DNA of 36,197 nt from Nevskia sp. Its GTDB lineage: Bacteria > Pseudomonadota > Gammaproteobacteria > Nevskiales > Nevskiaceae. Location: positions 1 through 36,197 of the forward strand of contig NZ_JAKFUM010000006.1 in the NCBI RefSeq assembly GCF_021732705.1, written 5' to 3'. The notes under the pieces were generated by a model. The model was given only the letters and a program-made list of their open reading frames with translations. It was not told the origin of the DNA and did no database searches. A program made the position numbers and the translations under genes. Of this stretch, positions 17,058 to 23,926 are shown piece by piece; position 1 is the stretch's first letter, and each line of letters begins with the position of its first letter.

Positions 17058-18737
17058 ATGACGGCAGCCCGTGCCGGGGCATCCGCACCGCCCGCCGCCG
17101 CCCGCCCACCGCCGCCCGCGCCGTGGGTGCGCAGTGCCGTGCGCGACGTACTCGAACGCTCGCCGGGGTACCACGCGCTGACGCCGGAACATCGGCAGCG
17201 GCTGGCGCACGCGATGGTCAAGGTGTCGGCGCTGGCCTCGGACCTGATCGGCGAGGAACTTGCCGTCGCCGACACGACCCCCGCCGCGCGTGCGCCGCTG
17301 GCGCAGGCACAGGAAGCGCAGCCGTTCGGGGAATCGGCACGGCGGGTCGCCGGCACCACGCGCGACGTGCTGAATGCCGTGTCGTTTCCGCGCTTCGTCA
17401 CCGAGCTGATCAATGGCGTGTTCAAGGCCATGCTCGATTCGAACGCCACCCAGATGCACCAGTACGTGGAGTTGCTGAACAACGTCGCCGCGTCGGCCGA
17501 GGGCTTCGCCGGCAGTCAGTTCAGCCTGGACTACGCGCGCGGCTGGCTGGCCGACCGGTTTCCGGATCAGTTCGAACTGGAAACGCCGGATCCACCGACC
17601 CCCGGCGAGCCGCCGCCGGACCCGGACGATGTCGAGCCGTCCCGTCTGCGCCTCAGGCCCAGCAAGGCGATGCCGGAACCGGACGCGATCCGCACCGCGC
17701 TCGGCATGCAGCCGGACGAAGCGGTGGACGCCGGGAATCCCGAGCAACTGGTACCGCTGGCCCGGCGCCAGATTGCGCGGCAACGGCAGCAGATGCTGGC
17801 GACGATGGTGCAGATGGGTATGCAGCGCATCGTCATCGACAGCGGCAAGATCAACGCCGCGATGCGCTTCCACATCGACACCCGCAGTGTCGCCAACGAC
17901 GACCGTGGCAGCAGCTTCAACTTCCAGAACCGGGTGAAGGCCGGTGCCAGCGCTTCGGTCGGGCCGTGGGGCGCGAGTGCGGAAGTCGAGAACACCATCG
18001 GCTACGTCTCGACCCAGCGCAGCCAGTCGAGCGAGGAACTGAACACCGATCTCGACCTGTCGTCGTCGGTCGAGATCCACTTCCGCAGCGACTACCTGCC
18101 GCTGAACCGGATGGCGGCCGACAGCAGCGCCGAGCGCATCCGCGCCAACTCGCTGAACCCGGACGCCGAAGCCGCAGCCGCGCGCACCGAGCGCGGCGCG
18201 CGCCAGACCGCGCAGCGCGCCGCCGAAGCCGAGCGACGCACGGCGACCAACACCGTGCTTGGCCGCGAAGGCCCGGCGCTCGGGGCCTCGCCGACCTTGA
18301 GCGTGCCGAGACCGGGCGCGGCAGCAAGTGCGGGTTCCGGGTCGGGGTCGGGGTCGGCCTCGACGGGTACAGGCACGGGCACAGGCACCGGCACAGGCAC
18401 AGGCACAGGCAGCCGCCCGCCCGGCAGCGGAACCGCTGCGCCGGCTGCAGGCACTGCCCCCGCGTCCGGCACGGGTTCCACCTCGGGTTCGGGTGCCGGC
18501 TCCAGTACCGGATCGGGCTCAAGCGCTGTCGCACCGGCCGCGTCGGGTGGCTCGGCGCCGGCCTCCGGCGGTGCAGCACCGGCCGCCGGCTCCGGACCTG
18601 TCACGGGCTCGAGTTCGGGCTCGGGGTCTGGGTCTGGGTCTGGGTCTGGGTCTGGGTCTGGAGCGGGAAGTGGTGACGCGACCCGCGCGGCGGCCGGCCC
18701 GCCGGCATCGCCCGGGCGTGGCGCGACGGTTGGCTAG
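17058..18737 (+). CDS. Paralogue 4 of the family, with long Gly/Ser/Thr/Pro tail
   Basis: The product has 559 residues. ATG 17058 follows the previous stop by 5 nt; an open frame extends upstream but only inside the previous gene. Module N (about 23-60) has VRSAVRDVLERSPGYHALTP. Module A (105-172) has VSFPRFVTELINGVFKAML, QMHQYVELL, YARGWLADRFP. A Pro/Asp linker (175-205) follows. Module B (230-275) has RQRQQMLATMVQMGMQRIVI then SGKINAAMRFHID. Module C (about 330-365) has SVEIHFRSDYLPLNRMA. Residues 380-420 are charged and helical. From about 415 to the end the chain is a disordered tail with (Thr-Gly)8 and (Gly-Ser)6 runs encoded by hexanucleotide repeats. The stop abuts the convergent TetR gene without a gap. 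It is the last gene of the block. Confidence 0.78.
   Translation: MTAARAGASAPPAAARPPPPAPWVRSAVRDVLERSPGYHALTPEHRQRLAHAMVKVSALASDLIGEELAVADTTPAARAPLAQAQEAQPFGESARRVAGTTRDVLNAVSFPRFVTELINGVFKAMLDSNATQMHQYVELLNNVAASAEGFAGSQFSLDYARGWLADRFPDQFELETPDPPTPGEPPPDPDDVEPSRLRLRPSKAMPEPDAIRTALGMQPDEAVDAGNPEQLVPLARRQIARQRQQMLATMVQMGMQRIVIDSGKINAAMRFHIDTRSVANDDRGSSFNFQNRVKAGASASVGPWGASAEVENTIGYVSTQRSQSSEELNTDLDLSSSVEIHFRSDYLPLNRMAADSSAERIRANSLNPDAEAAAARTERGARQTAQRAAEAERRTATNTVLGREGPALGASPTLSVPRPGAAASAGSGSGSGSASTGTGTGTGTGTGTGTGSRPPGSGTAAPAAGTAPASGTGSTSGSGAGSSTGSGSSAVAPAASGGSAPASGGAAPAAGSGPVTGSSSGSGSGSGSGSGSGSGAGSGDATRAAAGPPASPGRGATVG
18363..18410 (+). repeat. Hexanucleotide repeat encoding (Thr-Gly)8
   Basis: Eight in-frame units of the form acNggN, mostly acaggc, encode alternating Thr and Gly in the tail of paralogue 4. 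Each unit is six bases, so a change in copy number keeps the frame and alters only tail length. Confidence 0.85.
18624..18659 (+). repeat. Hexanucleotide repeat (gggtct)6 encoding (Gly-Ser)6
   Basis: Six perfect copies of gggtct stand in the reading frame of paralogue 4 and encode alternating Gly and Ser. The perfection of the repeat suggests recent expansion by slippage. Length change would not shift the frame. Confidence 0.9.
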
Positions 18738-19355
18738 TCAGGGCGGCGGCGTGCCGCCGACGGCGCGCACGCAGAACGTGCAGATCGAGCGGATCAGCGC
18801 ATCGCGATCGCGCACCGGTTCGCGCGCCGGGCCGATCGGGCCGACCAGGGCCTCGGTGTACGCGCCGACGATGCAGGCGGCGCTCGCATCGACGTTCTGC
18901 GGCGCGAATTCGCCGCGGGCAATGCCATCCGCGACGATCAGACCGATGACGCTCGCGAAGCGCCGGCGCTCGCGAATACGGGCCACGTCGACCTCCGGAT
19001 CGGCCGGTTCGGCGATGAAGGCGTACGCGAGGTTCGGCCCGGCCAATGCCCGCCGCGTGAACGACTCGACCGCGGCATACAGGCGTTCGGTGGCGCTGCC
19101 CGGACCGACGCGGATCGCGTCCAGCCGTTCGATCTCGGAGGTCACCGCCGCTTCGAGCACTTCGACGAACAGGTCGGTCTTGGCCTTGAAGTAGCGGTAG
19201 ATCATGCCGGTCGACATGCCGGCGACGTGAGCCACGGCGCTGATCTGCGCGCCGCGCAGGCCGCCCTCGGCGATCAGCGTGCGGCAGGCGTCGACGATCC
19301 GCTCGCGATTGCTCGCGAGGCGTTCCTCCATCAGGGCTGAGCGGCGGTAGACCAT
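18738..19355 (-). CDS. TetR family regulator, AtuR-like, divergent from the terpene operon
   Basis: The product has 205 residues from ATG 19355 (a second in-frame ATG at 19331 begins MEERLASNRERI). The N-terminal TetR helix-turn-helix spans about 14-62: RIVDACRTLIAEGGLRGAQI, AVAHVAGMSTGMIYRYFKAK. The C-terminal ligand domain has AYAFIAEPADPEVDVARIRE and a hydrophobic helix, CIVGAYTEALVG. It is divergent from the atuC-like gene, with 117 bp between the two starts and a perfect 12-bp palindrome in that gap. In Pseudomonas aeruginosa the TetR protein AtuR represses the atu cluster through inverted repeats in the equivalent position, so a repressor relieved by a terpenoid acyl-CoA is likely here (inference). 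The gene ends directly against the convergent peptidase block. Confidence 0.88.
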   Translation of the reverse strand: MVYRRSALMEERLASNRERIVDACRTLIAEGGLRGAQISAVAHVAGMSTGMIYRYFKAKTDLFVEVLEAAVTSEIERLDAIRVGPGSATERLYAAVESFTRRALAGPNLAYAFIAEPADPEVDVARIRERRRFASVIGLIVADGIARGEFAPQNVDASAACIVGAYTEALVGPIGPAREPVRDRDALIRSICTFCVRAVGGTPPP

Positions 19356-19383
19356 GACGACCGGGCAGAAGTGACTCTGGATT

Positions 19384-19411
19384 CAAGAAATGAAGGTTAC
19401 TTCATTTCTTG
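19384..19411. promoter_or_regulatory. Palindromic operator between tetR and atuC (12-bp perfect inverted repeat)
   Basis: The half sites caagaaatgaag (19384-19395) and cttcatttcttg (19400-19411) are perfect reverse complements separated by gtta. The element is AT-rich in a GC-rich region and lies in the divergent intergenic space. A possible extended -10, tgctagatt, begins at 19412, so bound repressor would cover the promoter of the carboxylase operon. The size and place fit a TetR-family operator. Confidence 0.88.
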
Positions 19412-19472
19412 TGCTAGATTTCGCGCCAGCCGCCGTGCCAGCCTGCACGCGCACACCGATCAGGAAGCCGTC

Positions 19473-21098
19473 ATGCCGGTACTCGAATCGAAGGTCGACA
19501 CCAACAGCCCGCAGTTCCGGCAGCAGCGCGAGGACCTGCTGGCGAAGATCGCCGAGTTCCGTGCGCTCGAAGCCCGCGGCCGGGCCGAGGAAGAAACCAA
19601 GCGCGCCCGCTATCACGAGCGCAGGCAGCTGCTGCCGCGCGAGCGCGTGCACCTGATGCTGGATCGCGGCTCGCCATGGCTGGAGCTGTCGACCTTGTGC
19701 GGATACCAGATGCACGACGACAAGGATGGCTCGCTGGCCGGCGGCAACATGATCACCGGCATCGGCTACGTGTCCGGCGTGCGCTGCATGGTCATCGCGT
19801 CGAATTCGGCGATCAAGGGCGGCACGATGACGCCATTCGGCGTGCAGAAGACGCTGCGCCTGCAGGACATCGCGCTGAAGCAGAAGCTGCCGGTGGTGTC
19901 GATGATCGAGTCCGGCGGCGCCAACCTGCTGTATCAGGCCGAGCTGTTCATCCCGGGCGGCACCACGTTCGCCAATCAGGCGCGGCTGTCGGCTGCCGGC
20001 ATTCCGCAGGTCACCGTCGTCCACGGCTCGTCGACCGCCGGTGGCGCCTACATGCCGGGCCTGTCCGATTACGTCGTGATGATCCGCAAGAACGCCAAGG
20101 TGTTTCTTGCTGGCCCGCCGCTGCTGAAGGCGGCGACCGGCGAGATCGCGGTCGACGAGGACCTCGGCGGCGCGGAGATGCACACGCAGGTCGCCGGCAC
20201 CGGCGAGTTCCTCGCCGAGAACGATGCCGACGGCATCCGCATCGCGCGCGACATCGTCCGCAACCTCGACTGGAACCGGAGCAAGCCGACGGCCGTGCTG
20301 CGCGAAGTGCGCGCGCCGCTGTACGACATCGACGAACTCTGCGGCGTGGTTCCGGCCGACTACCGCAAGCCGTATGACTGCCGCGAAGTCATCGCGCGCC
20401 TGGTCGACGGCTCGGAATTCCTCGAATTCAAGAACGAGTACGACCAGCAGACCATCTGCGGCCGCGCGGTGATCCACGGCCATCAGGTCGGCATCATCAG
20501 CAACAACGGGCCGATCACGATTCGCGGCGCGACCAAGGCCGGCCAGTTCATCCAGATGTGCTGCCAGTCGGACATCCCGCTGGTGTATCTGATGAACACC
20601 ACCGGCTACATGGTCGGCACCGAGAGCGAGCAGGGCGGCATCGTCAAGCACGGCTCGAAGATGATCCAGGCCGTGGCCAATGCCACCGTGCCGCAGCTCA
20701 CGATCGTCATGGGCGGCAGCTTCGGTGCCGGCAACTACGGCATGTGCGGCCGCGGCTTCGGTCCGGAATTCATCTTCGCGTGGCCCAATTCACGCACCGC
20801 GGTGATGGGCGGCGAACAGGCGGCGAAGGTGATGGGCATCGTCACCCGCGAGAAGTGGCTGAAGGAAGGCCGCACCATCGGCGATGCCGAGGAAGCCAAA
20901 CTCGCCGCGATCGAGGCCGGCATCGTCCGGCAGTTCGACGAACAGTCCACCGCCTACGCCGCCAGCGCCCGGCTGTTCGACGACGGCATCATCGACCCGC
21001 GCGATACCCGCCGCGTGCTCGGCATGACCTTGTCGATCTGCCGCGAAGCGCAGAGCCGGCCGGTGTCGCCGAACAGCTTCGGCGTCGCCCGTTTCTGA
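19473..21098 (+). CDS. atuC: Acyl-CoA carboxylase beta subunit, geranyl-CoA carboxylase type
   Basis: The 541-residue protein is the usual length for the carboxyltransferase subunit of methylcrotonyl/geranyl-CoA carboxylases. ATG 19473 follows caggaag by about 6 nt. Motifs include IESGGANLLYQAELFIPGG, FANQARLSAAGIPQVTVVHG, SSTAGGAYMPGLSDYVVMI, FLAGPPLLKAATGE, the VYLMNTTGYMVG region and GGSFGAGNYGMCGRGFGPEF. The HGSSTAGGAYMPGLSDY segment matches geranyl-CoA carboxylase (AtuC) better, as I recall it, than methylcrotonyl-CoA carboxylase, which has GSCTAGGAYVPAM. It would carboxylate the gamma-methyl group of cis-geranyl-CoA or a similar 3-methyl-2-enoyl-CoA using carboxybiotin from the subunit at 24549. 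The gene order that follows (dehydrogenase, hydratase, alpha subunit) equals atuCDEF. Methylcrotonyl-CoA carboxylase remains possible. Confidence 0.85.
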   Translation: MPVLESKVDTNSPQFRQQREDLLAKIAEFRALEARGRAEEETKRARYHERRQLLPRERVHLMLDRGSPWLELSTLCGYQMHDDKDGSLAGGNMITGIGYVSGVRCMVIASNSAIKGGTMTPFGVQKTLRLQDIALKQKLPVVSMIESGGANLLYQAELFIPGGTTFANQARLSAAGIPQVTVVHGSSTAGGAYMPGLSDYVVMIRKNAKVFLAGPPLLKAATGEIAVDEDLGGAEMHTQVAGTGEFLAENDADGIRIARDIVRNLDWNRSKPTAVLREVRAPLYDIDELCGVVPADYRKPYDCREVIARLVDGSEFLEFKNEYDQQTICGRAVIHGHQVGIISNNGPITIRGATKAGQFIQMCCQSDIPLVYLMNTTGYMVGTESEQGGIVKHGSKMIQAVANATVPQLTIVMGGSFGAGNYGMCGRGFGPEFIFAWPNSRTAVMGGEQAAKVMGIVTREKWLKEGRTIGDAEEAKLAAIEAGIVRQFDEQSTAYAASARLFDDGIIDPRDTRRVLGMTLSICREAQSRPVSPNSFGVARF

Positions 21099-21126
21099 TT
21101 CCCCCTTTCCTTTCCGAGAGCGCGCC

Positions 21127-22293
21127 ATGCACTTCACGCACGAACATCAATCGCTGTACGACACGACGAAGAAGTTCGTCGAAACCGAGCTGAACCCGCA
21201 CGTCAAGGATTGGGAGAAGGCCGGCATCTGGCCGGCGCGCGAAGTGCTGAAGAAGATGGGCGACCTCGGCCTGCTCGGCATCGCGAAGCCGGAAAGCGTC
21301 GGCGGGCTCGGGCTCGACTACAGCTATCAGGTGGCGTTTGCCGAAGCGCTCGGCACGTGTTCCTGCGGCGGTGTTCCGATGGCCATCGGCGTGCAGACCG
21401 ACATGGCCACGCCGGCGCTGGCGCGCTTCGGCAACGACTATCTGAAGGAAAACTATCTCAAGCCGGCGGTCGCCGGTGATCTGGTCGCGGCGATCGCGGT
21501 CAGCGAAGCCGGGGCCGGTTCCGACGTGGCCGGCGTCAAGACCGTGGCCCGCAAGGTCGGTGACGAATACGTGATCACCGGCTCGAAGATGTGGATCACC
21601 AACGGCACGCAGGCGGATTGGGCCTGCATGCTCGTCAACACGGGCGATGCATCGATCAACAAGCATGCGTCGAAGTCGCTGATCGTCGTGCCGCTCGATG
21701 CCAAGGGCGTTGATCGCACGCAGAAGCTGGACAAGCTCGGCCAGCGTTCGAGCGACACCGCGATGATCTTCCTCGATGAAGTCCGCGTGCCGGCCCGACA
21801 CCTGATCGGCGAAGAAGGCCGCGGCTTCGTCTACCAGATGCAGCAGTTTCAGGAAGAGCGGATCTTCCTCGCCGCCAGCGTCATCGCGGCGATGGAGAAG
21901 GTCATCGCCGATACCGCCGACTACACGCGCCAGCGGCAGGCCTTCGGCGGCTCGCTGCTCGACAATCAGGTGATCAACTTCCGCCTCGCCGAACTGACGA
22001 CGGAAGTCGAGGCCCTGCGGGCGCTGACCTATCGCGCCACCAGCGAACACGTCGCCGGCCGCGACGCGACGATGCTGGCCTCGATGGCCAAGCTCAAGAG
22101 CGGACGTCTGGCCCGTGAAGTGACCGACAGCTGCCTGCAGTACTGGGGCGGCCAGGGCTACATGTGGGAATCGTCGGTCGCGCAGTTCTACCGCGACCTG
22201 CGTCTGCACTCGATCGGCGGCGGTGCCGACGAGATCATGCTGCGCATTCTGGCGAAGGGTCTGGGCTACGGGGGCAAGCGGAAGGTGTCGTAA
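21127..22293 (+). CDS. atuD: Acyl-CoA dehydrogenase, citronellyl-CoA dehydrogenase type
   Basis: The product has 388 residues, full length for an acyl-CoA dehydrogenase. The FAD/substrate motif is AVSEAGAGSDVAG (125-137), followed by GSKMWITNG (152-160). The catalytic base is probably Glu244 in FQEERIFLAAS, the isovaleryl/long-chain-type position, because the C-terminal motif is IGGGADEIM rather than YEGT. The segments CGGVPMAIGVQTDMATPALA and DSCLQYWGGQGYMWESSVAQ are typical of the AtuD-like group rather than LiuA (isovaleryl-CoA dehydrogenase). It would introduce the alpha,beta double bond into citronellyl-CoA or a related beta-methyl-branched acyl-CoA and pass electrons to ETF. It starts 28 nt after atuC. 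A dRS3-like repeat starts 4-6 bp after its stop codon. Confidence 0.85.
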   Translation: MHFTHEHQSLYDTTKKFVETELNPHVKDWEKAGIWPAREVLKKMGDLGLLGIAKPESVGGLGLDYSYQVAFAEALGTCSCGGVPMAIGVQTDMATPALARFGNDYLKENYLKPAVAGDLVAAIAVSEAGAGSDVAGVKTVARKVGDEYVITGSKMWITNGTQADWACMLVNTGDASINKHASKSLIVVPLDAKGVDRTQKLDKLGQRSSDTAMIFLDEVRVPARHLIGEEGRGFVYQMQQFQEERIFLAASVIAAMEKVIADTADYTRQRQAFGGSLLDNQVINFRLAELTTEVEALRALTYRATSEHVAGRDATMLASMAKLKSGRLAREVTDSCLQYWGGQGYMWESSVAQFYRDLRLHSIGGGADEIMLRILAKGLGYGGKRKVS

Positions 22294-22296
22294 TTT

Positions 22297-22322
22297 GTCA
22301 TTCCCGCGCAGGCGGGAATCCA
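22297..22322 (+). repeat. Left dRS3-like palindromic repeat
   Basis: The 20-bp core ATTCCC-N8-GGGAAT is at 22300-22319, with an 8-bp stem and a 4-nt loop gcag. It may also act as a hairpin attenuator after atuD. Confidence 0.85.
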
Positions 22323-22340
22323 CGGTCAAAGGATTGACCG
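22323..22340 (+). repeat. Hairpin just upstream of the GIY-YIG gene
   Basis: The stem cggtcaa (22323-22329) and ttgaccg (22334-22340) is perfect, with loop agga. It ends 3 nt before the ATG of the GIY-YIG gene and would include or hide its ribosome binding region, so it may limit translation. Confidence 0.65.
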
Positions 22341-22343
22341 CGC

Positions 22344-22640
22344 ATGAACGAAAAGCACTTCTTCGTTTACATGCAGGCCAGCCAGAAGAACGGAACACTC
22401 TACATCGGCGTCACTTCCGATCTGGTGCAACGAGTCTGGCAACACAGGAATGATGTAGTAGCGGGGTTTACGCGCCAATACGGTGTCCACCGACTGGTTT
22501 GGTTCGAGGTTCATCCGGATGCGGTATCGGCGATCACGCGCGAGAAGCAGCTCAAGAAGTGGAATCGTCCTTGGAAAGTCGGTTTGATCGAAGCTGAAAA
22601 TCCCAATTGGAATGATCTGTTTGACGGCATCGCAGTCTGA
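22344..22640 (+). CDS. GIY-YIG nuclease family protein
   Basis: This 98-residue single-domain protein has FFVYMQASQKNGTLYIGVTS, the GIY-YIG signature (here VYM and YIG). It also has the conserved Arg in LVQRVWQH and the Glu in TREKQLKKWNR. It belongs to the short UPF0213/YhbQ-like group of GIY-YIG proteins, metal-dependent single-strand or structure-selective nucleases whose cellular role is mostly unknown. The gene is bounded by dRS3-like inverted repeats and looks less GC-rich than its neighbours, which fits horizontal gain or mobility as a cassette. It has the same orientation as the atu-like operon and interrupts it between D and E. Confidence 0.9.
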   Translation: MNEKHFFVYMQASQKNGTLYIGVTSDLVQRVWQHRNDVVAGFTRQYGVHRLVWFEVHPDAVSAITREKQLKKWNRPWKVGLIEAENPNWNDLFDGIAV

Positions 22641-22644
22641 ACCA

Positions 22645-22670
22645 TGGATTCCCGCCTTCGCGGGAATGAC
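22645..22670 (-). repeat. Right dRS3-like palindromic repeat
   Basis: The 20-bp core ATTCCC-N8-GGGAAT is at 22648-22667, with an 8-bp stem and a 4-nt loop cttc. It is inverted relative to the left copy, with one mismatch in 26 bp. Confidence 0.85.
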
Positions 22671-22685
22671 GATTTGTATTGAGTG

Positions 22686-23510
22686 ATGAACTTGGCCGAC
22701 ATTCCACAACACCCTCAGCTACCGGCACGCCTCGAGCGCGGCGTGCTGCACGTGACGCTGAACCGGCCGGAGGCGCGCAATGCGATGACGCGCGACATGG
22801 TCGCGGCGATCGGTGCGCTGTTCGATGCCGTGCGCGACGACCGGACGATCCGGGCGATCGTGCTGCGCGGTGCCGGTGGTCACTTCTGTGCCGGTGGCGA
22901 CCTGAAGGAGATGATGGCCAGCGGCCTGAAGCCAGCGGTTGCCGGCGAAACCGATCCGGTGGCCGCGAACTCGCGGGCGTTCGGGGCGGTGATGCGGAAG
23001 GTCGGCACGGCGCCGCAGGTCGTCATCGCGATCTGCGAAGGCGCGGTGCTCGGCGGGGGCTTCGGGCTGGCGTGCGTGTCCGACATCGCGTTCGCGAAGT
23101 CGGATGCGAAGTTCGGCCTGCCGGAAACCACGCGCGGCTTGCCGCCGGCGCAGATCGCCCCGTTCGTGGTCGAGCGCATCGGCCTGACGCAGGCCCGCCG
23201 CCTGTGCCTGACCGGCGCGATGTTCGATGGTGCCGAAGCGCTGCGTCTGGGAGTGGTGCATGACGGCTACGTGGACGAGGCGGAACTGTCGACGAAGCTC
23301 GATGCGGCGCTGGCGCAGGTGCTGAACTGCGCGCCGGCTGCGAACGCGATGACCAAGGCGATCATCCTGAACGTCGCGCGTCAGGACATGGATCAGGTGC
23401 TCGACGATGCCGCCGCGAAGTTCGCGGAAGCGGTGCGCGGGCCGGAGTCGGCCGAAGGCATTGGTGCCTTCGTCCAGAAGCGAAAACCGAACTGGGTGGA
23501 GCCAACATGA
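22686..23510 (+). CDS. atuE: Enoyl-CoA hydratase family, isohexenylglutaconyl-CoA hydratase type
   Basis: The product has 274 residues from ATG 22686; a GTG three bases earlier is also in frame. It has the crotonase fold, with oxyanion-hole segments GGHFCAGGDLKEM (64-76) and GAVLGGGFGLACVSDIAFA (119-137). Glu147 in KFGLPETTRG is the likely catalytic base. The other crotonase Glu (in GGGxELA) is replaced in GGGFGLA. The run FGLPET-G-PPAQIAPFVVERIGLTQA and the C-terminal FVQKRKPNW are, as I recall, features of AtuE (isohexenylglutaconyl-CoA hydratase) rather than LiuC. It would hydrate the carboxylated product of the AtuC/AtuF enzyme. Its stop overlaps the next gene by ATGA. The GIY-YIG cassette lies directly upstream. 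Confidence 0.84.
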   Translation: MNLADIPQHPQLPARLERGVLHVTLNRPEARNAMTRDMVAAIGALFDAVRDDRTIRAIVLRGAGGHFCAGGDLKEMMASGLKPAVAGETDPVAANSRAFGAVMRKVGTAPQVVIAICEGAVLGGGFGLACVSDIAFAKSDAKFGLPETTRGLPPAQIAPFVVERIGLTQARRLCLTGAMFDGAEALRLGVVHDGYVDEAELSTKLDAALAQVLNCAPAANAMTKAIILNVARQDMDQVLDDAAAKFAEAVRGPESAEGIGAFVQKRKPNWVEPT

Positions 23511-23926
23511 CGTGCACGCTGAACCTGCCGCTCGCAGCCCTGCTGGCGGCAACCCTGATGGTCGCGGGCTGCTCGGACAAGAAGTCGAACGATGCCAAGA
23601 CCGGCGCAGCTGCCGATCCGGTGACGGCAGGCGCCAGGCTGAAGGGCGACGTCGCGCCGATCCTGCCGGTCGACAACCCGACCGAGTACCAGCGCGTGCA
23701 GTACGTCTGCAATGGCGGTCAGACGATGGTGCTGCAGTTCTTCACCGATCAGCGCACGCGCGTCGTCCTGGATGGCGACACGCATGTGCTGCGACCGGTC
23801 GCGACCGAAGACGGCACCCTGTTCCTCGGCGACTCGGTCAATGTCCGCGTGGTCGGCGAGAAGGCCACCGCTTCGCGCGATGGCATCGTGCTGCTGAGCG
23901 GCTGCCAGGTGAAGCTGCCGTCGTGA
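23507..23926 (+). CDS. Small lipoprotein, MliC-like
   Basis: The 139-residue protein has a lipoprotein signal (LLAATLMVAGC, lipid-accepting Cys22). Residues about 62-133 (YQRVQYVCNGGQTMVLQFF, VVLDGDTHVLRP, DGIVLLSGC) show the Cys...Cys beta-barrel pattern of MliC/PliC membrane-bound inhibitors of c-type lysozyme, with Cys68 and Cys133 as the likely disulfide. The MliC assignment is tentative, since the usual SASG motif is not clear. The start overlaps the atuE-like stop by 4 nt (ATGA) and its stop overlaps the following GNAT gene (GTGA), so it is translationally coupled to a catabolic operon in which an envelope lipoprotein is unexpected. Confidence 0.75.
   Translation: MTCTLNLPLAALLAATLMVAGCSDKKSNDAKTGAAADPVTAGARLKGDVAPILPVDNPTEYQRVQYVCNGGQTMVLQFFTDQRTRVVLDGDTHVLRPVATEDGTLFLGDSVNVRVVGEKATASRDGIVLLSGCQVKLPS

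Larger units (their letters stand above)
22297..22670. mobile_element. GIY-YIG gene cassette bounded by 26-bp inverted dRS3-like repeats
   Basis: The left (22297-22322) and right (22645-22670) ends are reverse complements with 25 of 26 bases matching. Each contains a perfect 8-bp hairpin, attcccgc/gcgggaat, with loop gcag or cttc. Each matches ATTCCC-N8-GGGAAT, the form of the neisserial dRS3 repeat. Between them lie a second hairpin and one small GIY-YIG gene. The cassette separates atuD from atuE and looks less GC-rich than its flanks, so it is probably an insertion. I see no convincing target duplication beyond a weak attt on each side. Confidence 0.72.

Noticed and set aside
14767-17109. 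Minus-strand open frame of 780 codons
   Set aside because: It is antisense to paralogue 3 and the helical protein, Arg/Gly/His-rich, with no recognisable domain.
18363-18659. On/off phase-variation tract
   Set aside because: The repeat units are six bases, so slippage keeps the frame; length variation is possible but not switching.
2991-18737. Prophage, tailocin or contractile injection system
   Set aside because: No sheath, tube, baseplate, spike, AAA ATPase, terminase, portal or integrase was recognised, and there are no flanking attachment repeats.
22297-22670. CRISPR array or leader
   Set aside because: There are only two copies, inverted rather than direct, with a protein-coding gene between them.
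22292-22675. Target-site duplication around the GIY-YIG cassette
   Set aside because: attt occurs on both sides, but one copy is offset by a base and four bases could match by chance.
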